Part shown: one piece after another, positions 1-4,953 of the stretch
Position numbering within the stretch: position 1 is the stretch's first letter
How the letters are laid out: every line of letters begins with the position of its first letter
Notes under the pieces: generated by a model
Told to the model about the DNA's origin: nothing
What the model saw: the letters and a program-made list of their open reading frames with translations, nothing else
Database searches by the model: none
Assembly: GCA_023485745.1 (NCBI GenBank)
Contig: JAMCZL010000049.1
Span: 1 to 6,982 of the forward strand
Origin: Candidatus Martarchaeota archaeon
Lineage (GTDB): Archaea; Micrarchaeota; Micrarchaeia; Micrarchaeales; Micrarchaeaceae
DNA: 6,982 nt
Reading direction: 5' to 3'
Position numbers and translations under genes: made by a program

Positions 1-946
1 GAGCGGCCAAATATTCAAAAGCGTACCATATCACGTTACCAAAGATGGCTACATAGACATAGAGGAGGCAAGGAGCCTGGCCAAGGCAAACAAGCCCAGG
101 CTCATATGGATAGGCGCCTCTGCTTATCCAAGGGCCCTGCCCCTAAAGGAGTTCTCCGAAATAGCCGATTCTGTCGGAGCTTACCTTGTAGCAGACATAT
201 CCCACATAGCAGGTCTTGTAGTTGCCGGCCTGCATGAGGGCCCTGCAGACTACGCGCACATAATAATGACAACAACCCAAAAGACCATGCGCGGTCCTCG
301 TGGAGCCGTTATAATGGTGACAAACAGGGGACTGAAGAAGGATCCAGAGCTGGCCGACAAAATAGACAAGACAATATTTCCCGGCCTGCAGGGAGGACCG
401 CACGACCATACAACCGCGGCCATGGCGGTTGCATTCAAGGAAGCAATGTCGCAGGAGTTCAAAGACTACGCAAAGCAGATGCTACTGAATTCAAAGGCCC
501 TTGCAGAGGCGATGAAAAAGCGCGGGTTCAAGCTTGTAACCGACGGCACTGACAACCACATGATCCTGGTGGACCTTACCAATTACGGGAAGGGTTTCGG
601 GGTATTTGCCCAGGATGCACTGGACAGCGTAGGCATAACGGTTAACAAGAACACAATACCAAAAGATCCTTCATCGCCATTTTATCCAAGCGGAATACGC
701 ATGGGCACCCCTGCCGTGACAACAAGGGGCATGAAGGAGGCAGAAATGGCTGAGATAGCCGAGCTGATAGGCCTGTGCATAGCTGAGGTAAAAGACTCGA
801 CATTGCCGGAAAAGAAGGACGAAAGGCAGGAATACCTGAAAAACTTCAAGAAGCGCTTGGAAGAAAATAAAGGGCTTAAAAACGTAAGGGAAAAAGTAAT
901 GGCCCTCTGCGAAAGGTTTCCGCTCTATCAAGGGCTAGAATACTAA
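1..946 (+). CDS. glyA: Serine hydroxymethyltransferase, 5'-truncated by the window edge
   Basis: This PLP enzyme interconverts serine plus tetrahydrofolate with glycine plus 5,10-methylene-tetrahydrofolate in the cytoplasm. The frame is open from position 2, giving 314 residues. Against the usual 410-430 residues, roughly the first 100 are missing. Family landmarks appear in order: DISHIAGL (Asp codon at 194, PLP-ring contact), TTTQKTMRGPRG with the Schiff-base lysine at 281-283, PGLQGGPH, DNHMILVDL, GITVNKNTIP and SGIRMGTPAVTTRG. The residue before the catalytic lysine is Gln, where the family almost always has His. The stretch HDHTTAAMAVAFKEA resembles, from memory, SHMTs of CPR bacteria more than the methanogen type; this is inference. 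The gene converges on a minus-strand membrane-protein gene 50 bp away. Its product feeds the nearby thyX reaction. Identification is secure; the start is not visible. Confidence 0.96.
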   Translation, partial: SGQIFKSVPYHVTKDGYIDIEEARSLAKANKPRLIWIGASAYPRALPLKEFSEIADSVGAYLVADISHIAGLVVAGLHEGPADYAHIIMTTTQKTMRGPRGAVIMVTNRGLKKDPELADKIDKTIFPGLQGGPHDHTTAAMAVAFKEAMSQEFKDYAKQMLLNSKALAEAMKKRGFKLVTDGTDNHMILVDLTNYGKGFGVFAQDALDSVGITVNKNTIPKDPSSPFYPSGIRMGTPAVTTRGMKEAEMAEIAELIGLCIAEVKDSTLPEKKDERQEYLKNFKKRLEENKGLKNVREKVMALCERFPLYQGLEY

Positions 947-954
947 TCAAAAAC

Positions 955-986
955 CAACAAAAATAGGAATAAGAAAAAGAAAAAAG
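955..986 (-). terminator. Poly-T tract after the membrane-protein gene
   Basis: In the 50-bp spacer between the convergent glyA and membrane-protein genes, the minus strand is a long pyrimidine tract with several runs of 4-6 T. It begins about 11 nt beyond the minus-strand stop codon. Archaeal RNA polymerase terminates on such T-rich non-template stretches without needing a hairpin. I see no matching T-run on the plus strand for glyA. Inferred from composition only. Confidence 0.5.
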
Positions 987-996
987 TGCTGCAAAA

Positions 997-1392
997 TTAC
1001 AGCCTGTATCCAATCATTGCTCCTACCAAGGACAGTATGAAACCGCCTATCGCAAGAACCATGTATCCCGTTCCTGTGGTCATAGCCACAAATGTAACGC
1101 CCGTTATCACGGCCAGGTCAAGGCCCAGGTTCTTGGTGTGCTCTCCAGATATTATCGCTGGCTCAGATAGGTAGGTGAAGCTAAATATGAAAAGCCCAAT
1201 TGCAGATACTACTGCAACTCCTGCAAACAAGGGCAGCCAGAAGGCTCCCGAGCCAGTAAATACTACGCTAACAGGCATCACGTCAGCCACTATCATGTAG
1301 GCAAGTATCAGGTAAAAAATACTGCCTATGAACTCGAGTCCGAATACTCTAGCATCGGTTTGTCCTTTTGACATCATGGAATGTTTTGCCAT
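997..1392 (-). CDS. Small membrane protein of unknown function, 3-4 transmembrane helices
   Basis: I do not recognise the family. The 131-residue protein is strongly hydrophobic after a short polar N-terminus. Predicted helices are at about 17-37, 48-72, 89-107 and 109-128, and a polar loop near 73-88 (SEPAIISGEHTKN) separates the two halves. No catalytic or metal-binding motif is visible. The gene lies 78 bp downstream of thyX on the same strand but has its own TATATAAA box, so it may be transcribed separately. That box is centred only about 13 nt before the first ATG. Met6 (1377) or Met7 (1374) would lie 28-31 nt downstream, the normal spacing for a leaderless archaeal message, so the true start may be 5-6 codons later. 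Coding status is well supported by an open frame with coherent hydrophobic periodicity. Function is unknown. Confidence 0.75.
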   Translation of the reverse strand: MAKHSMMSKGQTDARVFGLEFIGSIFYLILAYMIVADVMPVSVVFTGSGAFWLPLFAGVAVVSAIGLFIFSFTYLSEPAIISGEHTKNLGLDLAVITGVTFVAMTTGTGYMVLAIGGFILSLVGAMIGYRL

Positions 1393-1401
1393 TTTACCAC
1401 A

Positions 1402-1409
1402 TTTATATA
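1402..1409 (-). promoter_or_regulatory. TATA box for the membrane-protein gene
   Basis: The minus strand reads TATATAAA, a near-consensus archaeal TATA box. With initiation usually about 25-27 nt downstream of its centre, transcription would begin near 1379, just before the ATG at 1377. A weaker TTTAAAAG at about 1424-1432 would instead allow use of the first ATG at 1392. Confidence 0.5.
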
Positions 1410-1470
1410 CTCAATTACAAGCCTTTTAAACCTTTGCCTATACTTTGTAAAGAAGCCAAATTCTATGCAA

Positions 1471-3183
1471 CTATTTCTTCAAGGCTCTGTGCTTCTGCGC
1501 TATGCGGATTTCGGCACCCAGCCTGCCAAGCTGCTTGTCCGACATATCTACGAATGACATGTATTTGGTAATGGACGGGTGCACCTTTTCAACCATCCTG
1601 AAGGATTCCTGCATTAGCTTCCTGTAGTCAGGATGGCCGCTTGGGGTGGTCCTAAGCTCCACCATGTGGTAAAGCTCCCTGGCATTCATCCTGTAATACC
1701 ATCTGGTCTTGAAGCCGAATGTTACAACGTACTGCGCCTGCCATGGCATCCTTTCCCTAAGCTTTCCATACAAATCTACGACCTCGGACATTTTCGACTT
1801 GTAATCATCGGTTATGCCTATGCTCGCATACTCCTTCCTGGTGTCATACCCATAATCAACGGTAAAGTTTTGCCTTTCCTGCGTCCCTATCCTGTGCCTC
1901 TGAAGGTCCCTGTAAATCCCTATCCTGCCTATGAAGTCAAACAGGTATTCCACATTTTCAAATGCCCTGCCTGGCCTATGCCTCCTGTTTCCCCTGAGCC
2001 CTACATATTTGGATATTAGCGCATTGCGTTGTTCCGCAGGCATGGCTTCAGCCGCCGCCTGCGCTTCATGCATGGAAATGCGTCTTCCGTACCTGTAAAG
2101 CACTGCTGCGGCAACCTCAACGGCCGCATGCTTGTCCGGATCCTTGCTTTCCATTCCGGTATACTCAACAAGCTCTGATACGCCATTCTCCACTTTGCCT
2201 TGCACTCCTGCAGCTCCCACACTTTCAAGTGCTGCACTATCCCTATTGTGCAGGAACGAAACGAACTCCTCCCCATGCCTGTCACGCACCCTTCTTACCA
2301 AAGATGGCACAACCTTGTAAAGCTCCTCGTAAAGCCTGTTGCCAACGTGCCTGGCCTCTGAAAGCTCTGAAGACAGAAGCCGTATCTCAAGCGCCTCATA
2401 CGCCCTCGCATTAGCGCTTATGCCTACATGAGTCAGGGTTGCCATGGGCAAATAGTCTCGCATAAGGTCAAGCGCGTTTGCCCTGACAGAATTTTCATAG
2501 GCCTTGACAAGATCCTTTTCTGAGATCCCAAGGCTCTCTTCGGCTTTGCCGTCAAGTTCGGCTACGCCTATAGACGCATCCCCTACCCTAAACTTCTGCT
2601 CCTCTATAGGGTTTATTTCGCCTATATACTTGACCATCTTATCCATGTGCCTGGAATAGGAATCAAAAAGCCCATTCATAAGTTCAATGTACCGGTCCGC
2701 AAATCTCGAATCCATAATGTCTTTGTCCCTATAGAACATGTAGCTTCCGTCTGAAAGTTTTTTGTCAAAAGAGACATACCTGGTAGATTTCTCTATATAA
2801 GATGCGAACCTGCCATCCTCAACAACCTTTGCAAGAAGGTTCGAGATGAATTCGCATGACACCGGAAGACCCCCGGCCATCTCCTGTATCGAGTCGTCTC
2901 CGTAGTCCACCAGCCACGACTCGAAGAACTCACGCCCGCGATTGGCGTTCGGAAGGAACTCCTTGAGGAGAAGCTCGCGGCCTGTGAACGATGTCCTGCT
3001 ATACCTGGAAAGAAGGGCCCCGGACTGTTCTGGTGTAAAGGAATCTCCAAGCCTCCAGGCAAATATGTTGTCATCAGTGTTCGTGACAAATTTGGCTAGC
3101 CTGGCGTTGTCTTCATCAGAATGCTCGCCGACAACGATCCCCGGGTCGCCATCATAAAATCTTAGAAAGGTTCTTACGGGCAT
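1471..3183 (-). CDS. thyX: Double-length flavin-dependent thymidylate synthase (two ThyX domains in tandem)
   Basis: ThyX methylates dUMP to dTMP using 5,10-methylene-tetrahydrofolate as carbon donor and FAD/NADPH for reduction. The 570-residue protein is more than twice the usual 210-260. The N-terminal half has a ThyX core: DYGDDSIQEMAG (93-104), EKSTRYVSF (131-139), then RDYLPMATLTHVGISANAR (242-260), matching the family's ARxxLP...NaR region. The C-terminal half repeats this: RHR at 429-431 within QRHRIGTQERQNF, then VVTFGFKTRWYYRMNARELYHMVELR (486-511, given here as landmarks: YRMNAR at 497-502). The first half lacks RHR but keeps S-x-R-Y; the second keeps RHR but lacks S-x-R. I infer an internal pseudodimer. 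Long ThyX proteins are known elsewhere, for example in Chlamydia. No clear ribosome binding site precedes the ATG. The gene may be co-transcribed with the CYTH gene 49 bp upstream. No thyA is visible in the window. Confidence 0.92.
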   Translation of the reverse strand: MPVRTFLRFYDGDPGIVVGEHSDEDNARLAKFVTNTDDNIFAWRLGDSFTPEQSGALLSRYSRTSFTGRELLLKEFLPNANRGREFFESWLVDYGDDSIQEMAGGLPVSCEFISNLLAKVVEDGRFASYIEKSTRYVSFDKKLSDGSYMFYRDKDIMDSRFADRYIELMNGLFDSYSRHMDKMVKYIGEINPIEEQKFRVGDASIGVAELDGKAEESLGISEKDLVKAYENSVRANALDLMRDYLPMATLTHVGISANARAYEALEIRLLSSELSEARHVGNRLYEELYKVVPSLVRRVRDRHGEEFVSFLHNRDSAALESVGAAGVQGKVENGVSELVEYTGMESKDPDKHAAVEVAAAVLYRYGRRISMHEAQAAAEAMPAEQRNALISKYVGLRGNRRHRPGRAFENVEYLFDFIGRIGIYRDLQRHRIGTQERQNFTVDYGYDTRKEYASIGITDDYKSKMSEVVDLYGKLRERMPWQAQYVVTFGFKTRWYYRMNARELYHMVELRTTPSGHPDYRKLMQESFRMVEKVHPSITKYMSFVDMSDKQLGRLGAEIRIAQKHRALKK

Positions 3184-3232
3184 AGCGCATCTGATATATT
3201 TGGAGGTGCAGTTTTAATTGTTTTGCCTGCTC

Positions 3233-3772
3233 CTATGGTTTAGATTCAAACGCAATCTTAGAGTACCCAAAAGTTTTCAGGCGATTCTCTATATCCGAAT
3301 AAGATTTGCCGCACAGAGTCCCTCCGGCAAGAAACTCCTCCTGCGTGACATCTGCAAGACAAAACTCTGGAATCTCAAAGGACTGCATGCCGCTTTCATT
3401 CTCAAATTCGAAGTCTACAAGAACAAGTCCTTCCAAGCCGCCAGAGAAAACGTCTATCTCTGCCCGCATGCCCCTATACGGGTAGGAATACCTAATTTTC
3501 TGCACTCTTTTGCCTTCTAATGAAGCAAATTCGTCATATTCTTCCTTAGTAAGCTGAATCGTCTGCTCAAGCTGCTTCGAAGAGTCCCTGCCTGCGACAG
3601 GTTCTTTTTTGGTTATTTCGTATCTGTTTCCGGCTCTCCTTATCCTGATGTGCGGATGGTCTGAAGATTTGGGTATGTAAATGTCCAGCATCTCTTCATG
3701 ATTGCACTCTTTTAGCCCTTCAGGCATATGCCTTATCAGGAAAGTCCTTTCCAGTTCAATAGAGTCCACCAT
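3233..3772 (-). CDS. CYTH-domain protein (triphosphate tunnel metalloenzyme family)
   Basis: CYTH proteins form a beta-barrel tunnel that binds triphosphate groups and divalent metals; members are inorganic or thiamine triphosphatases, or class IV adenylate cyclases. This 179-residue protein shows the family pattern. ELERTFLI at 6-13 is the N-terminal ExExK-type strand, with the lysine replaced by Thr10. Further elements are HIRIRR (41-46), EITKKE (52-57), LEQTIQL (68-74), QKIRYSY (91-97), AEIDVFSGGLEGLVLVDFEF (104-123) and PEFCLADVTQEEF (135-147). The ordered basic and acidic strands and the P.f...dVT..ef motif resemble bacterial-type CYTH/NeuTTM proteins rather than CyaB. The ATG has no Shine-Dalgarno sequence, so a leaderless message is possible. 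It is the first gene of the minus-strand run ahead of thyX and is divergent from a second CYTH gene. The substrate cannot be told from sequence. Confidence 0.85.
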   Translation of the reverse strand: MVDSIELERTFLIRHMPEGLKECNHEEMLDIYIPKSSDHPHIRIRRAGNRYEITKKEPVAGRDSSKQLEQTIQLTKEEYDEFASLEGKRVQKIRYSYPYRGMRAEIDVFSGGLEGLVLVDFEFENESGMQSFEIPEFCLADVTQEEFLAGGTLCGKSYSDIENRLKTFGYSKIAFESKP

Positions 3773-3956
3773 AATAAAACGTTAGACCCGCAAACCTATT
3801 TGAAGCTATGTAAATTGCCTGTGCAGCACTATTTGATCTGATCGCAGCTAAAGGAATCAAGAATAATAAGATAACTTTCTTATTATATCAAAAATGATAA
3901 AGGTATTCAGAATCTGATAAACTATGGCTGCGAAGCCGGTACCTTGGTGAATGAAA
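3773..3956. promoter_or_regulatory. Divergent promoter region between two CYTH genes
   Basis: This 184-bp spacer must carry the signals for both divergent CYTH genes. It is AT-rich, most markedly at 3859-3900. A TTATTATATC stretch (3881-3889 region) is TATA-like. GGTGA at 3946-3950 is a good archaeal ribosome binding site and ends 6 nt before the ATG at 3957. The minus-strand start at 3772 has no such site. I cannot assign individual transcription starts with confidence. Confidence 0.45.
3863..3886. repeat. Perfect 9-bp inverted repeat in the divergent spacer
   Basis: ATAATAAGA (3863-3871) and TCTTATTAT (3878-3886) are perfect reverse complements around a 6-nt TAACTT centre. It lies near the middle of the divergent spacer and overlaps the most TATA-like sequence. 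It could be an operator that controls both CYTH genes. Because it is all A/T apart from one G:C pair, chance is a real alternative. Confidence 0.45.
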
Positions 3957-4499
3957 ATGGAACAAGAGATAAGATTAATAGTGAATGACTTCAAAGATGT
4001 AAAAAATCGTATTGTAGGCGCAGGCGCCGTCCTTGAATCTTCCAAAACACAATACGATACATACTACGGCAGCATCAGAGCAATTAAAGCCATAAAAAAG
4101 TCATTCATTCTTAGGATAAGGAAATCCGGAAGCTCCAATATCCTGACATTCAAGGGCGCAACTGGAAAAGAGGGATATTACGAAGAATACGAAACTAGGG
4201 TTGCGGATGGAAAAAGCGCTGCAAAAATAATTGAGAAGTCCGGCTTCGAGAAGGTAATCTTTGTAAAAAAGCACAGGCAGCTATACAGATATAAGAACAG
4301 CACAATAAACTTGGATTCTGTAGAGGGGCTCGGAAATTTTGTCGAAATAGAAATAATTTCTGAAAAGAACGCAGACAAAAGACTAAATTCGATAATCAAG
4401 GAATTGGGGCTGGAAGGGTACAAAAGCATAAGGAAGGGCTATGTCTCTTTGTTGCTTGAGAAAAACGGGTCCAAATACCATAAATACATAAAAGAGTAA
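3957..4499 (+). CDS. cyaB: CyaB-like CYTH protein (annotated class IV adenylate cyclase / thiamine-triphosphatase type)
   Basis: The 180-residue protein has the CyaB layout: MEQEIRL at the N-terminus (Glu2, Glu4), DTYYGS (34-39), ILRIRK (51-56), LTFKGA (63-68), EEYETR (76-81), KKHRQLYR (104-111), NLDSVEGLGNFVEIEI (118-133, metal-binding acids Asp120, Glu130 and Glu132) and the terminal KGYVSLLLEK (160-169). Archaeal members are often annotated as adenylate cyclase, but triphosphate hydrolysis is equally plausible; nothing here separates the two. I chose the ATG at 3957 over an in-frame ATG at 3951. GGTGA (3946-3950) directly abuts the earlier codon but lies 6 nt before the later one, and CyaB proteins typically begin M-E-x-E. 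The gene is divergent from another CYTH gene that is only distantly similar. It is therefore not a recent duplicate. Confidence 0.87.
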   Translation: MEQEIRLIVNDFKDVKNRIVGAGAVLESSKTQYDTYYGSIRAIKAIKKSFILRIRKSGSSNILTFKGATGKEGYYEEYETRVADGKSAAKIIEKSGFEKVIFVKKHRQLYRYKNSTINLDSVEGLGNFVEIEIISEKNADKRLNSIIKELGLEGYKSIRKGYVSLLLEKNGSKYHKYIKE

Positions 4500-4508
4500 T
4501 AAAACTCC

Positions 4509-4535
4509 GATTTATCTAAATCCGTCAAAATTTTT
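4509..4535 (+). terminator. Candidate terminator after the CyaB-like gene
   Basis: Ten nt after the stop codon, GATTT and AAATC (4509-4522) form a short inverted repeat, followed by AAAATTTTT at 4527-4535. The T5 run could end plus-strand transcripts, and the opposite-strand T4 could end the tRNA transcript. The stem is weak. Confidence 0.35.
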
Positions 4536-4573
4536 AGTTGCTTAATACATTTTAGACACGATTTTGCAGCATG

Positions 4574-4696
4574 CGCCAGGGTAGGGATTTGAACCCTAAA
4601 GCCCTTACGGGCACCGGTTTGCCTGTTTCGCATCACTGATCAGCTCTTGAGCCGAAAACTCAAGACCGGCGCATTACCGGATTCTGCCACCCTGGC
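4574..4696 (-). tRNA. tRNA-Ser(UGA) with an intron
   Basis: On the minus strand this folds into a class II tRNA. The acceptor is GCCAGGG/CCCTGGC (4696-4690 with 4581-4575), followed by discriminator G73 at 4574, the expected base for tRNA-Ser; tRNA-Leu would have A73. The D arm is GCA/TGC, the anticodon stem CCGGT/ACCGG (4669-4665 with 4618-4614), and the loop C-U-UGA-G-A has anticodon UGA at 4662-4660. The long variable arm is a GCCC/GGGC stem with a GTAA loop, and the T arm is TAGGG-TTCAAAT-CCCTA. The mature RNA is 84 nt; the gene is 123 nt because of a 39-nt intron. CCA is not encoded: the bases after G73 are CAT. It reads UCA (and possibly other UCN) serine codons. Confidence 0.95.
4620..4658 (-). 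other. tRNA intron at position 37/38 with bulge-helix-bulge
   Basis: The exon-intron junctions form the full archaeal splicing motif. The anticodon stem CCGGT/ACCGG is followed by the 3' bulge CAA (cut before A38), a 4-bp helix CTTG/CAGG including one G:U pair, the 5' bulge AGT (cut after G37) and the intron helix TTTCG/CGAAA. All elements have the canonical sizes (3-nt bulges, 4-bp central helix). The intron also holds CTCAAG (4651-4646), which is complementary to the anticodon-loop CTTGAG (4664-4659). The intron is far too short to encode a protein. Confidence 0.93.
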
Positions 4697-4720
4697 ACCT
4701 GAATATTTTAAACCGCAAAA

Positions 4721-4728
4721 ATTTATAA
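4721..4728. promoter_or_regulatory. Two-way TATA box: tRNA-Ser promoter and possible plus-strand promoter
   Basis: ATTTATAA reads TTATAAAT on the minus strand and is centred 28 nt upstream of the tRNA 5' end, the normal archaeal spacing. On the plus strand it is preceded by an A-rich BRE-like stretch (GCAAAAA). It would place a start near 4750, the edge of the inverted-repeat region described next. Minus-strand use is well supported; plus-strand use is inference. Confidence 0.6.
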
Positions 4729-4745
4729 CGATTCACAATTTATTG

Positions 4746-4813
4746 CTTGCTGCAAAGCATTGCTAACAATACGCCAATGGCGTGTTCGTGTTAGGGCATT
4801 AACTTATAGCAAG
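4746..4813. repeat. Nested inverted repeats; possible structured RNA
   Basis: Three pairs of complementary segments are nested. The outer pair is CTTGCT (4746-4751) with AGCAAG (4808-4813). The middle pair is CTAACA (4763-4768) with TGTTAG (4789-4794). The inner pair is ACGCC (4771-4775) with GGCGT (4779-4783) around an AAT loop. No open reading frame of note crosses the region. It starts about 21-25 nt after a TATA box on the plus strand. It may be a small structured RNA or a regulatory cruciform. I recognise no known ncRNA family and see no clear C/D boxes. Confidence 0.4.
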
Positions 4814-4848
4814 GTATAAGATTGTTTACACACATAAAAGAAACGCAA

Positions 4849-4919
4849 AATGCGCAGGCAGCGCTTTATAAATAGCCAATCCTTCGAAATCCTGTTAAAT
4901 CTGCATCTGCAATGCGCAG
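4849..4919 (+). promoter_or_regulatory. Promoter of the ATPase gene with repeated TGCGCA motifs
   Basis: TTTATAAATA (4865-4874) is a strong TATA box and predicts a start near 4895 with a leader of about 60 nt. AATGCGCAG occurs twice, at 4849-4857 and 4911-4919, flanking the box, and its core TGCGCA is itself a palindrome. In the predicted leader, TCTGC (4900-4904) can pair with GCAGA (4916-4920). The repeats could be paired operator sites; this is inference. Confidence 0.5.
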
Positions 4920-4953
4920 ACCCTATTTGTCGATGTAAAAATTGGTGGTTGAA

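Noticed and set aside
997..1571. Plus-strand open frames at 986-1174 and 1368-1571
   Set aside because: They run antisense to the membrane-protein and thyX genes, which have clear motifs or hydrophobic periodicity. The antisense translations resemble no family.
1633..2320. Several 60-130 residue frames inside the thyX region on both strands
   Set aside because: They overlap the thyX coding sequence completely, have biased Pro/Ser/Arg composition typical of shadow frames, and lack start signals.
3193..3201. AAATATATC as the thyX TATA box
   Set aside because: It is centred only about 14 nt before the ATG, and there is no nearby downstream in-frame start. It cannot drive the full protein at normal archaeal spacing.
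3218..3520. 100-residue plus-strand frame antisense to the first CYTH gene
   Set aside because: The minus-strand frame carries an ordered set of CYTH motifs; the antisense frame has none and no promoter or ribosome binding site.
4439..4636. 65-residue minus-strand frame covering the tRNA 3' half
   Set aside because: It reads through the tRNA-Ser gene and the tail of the CyaB-like gene, so it is a shadow.
4574..4696. tRNA-Leu as an alternative identity
   Set aside because: The long variable arm fits both, but the anticodon is UGA and the discriminator base is G73, both pointing to serine. The spliced loop C-U-UGA-G-A is consistent.
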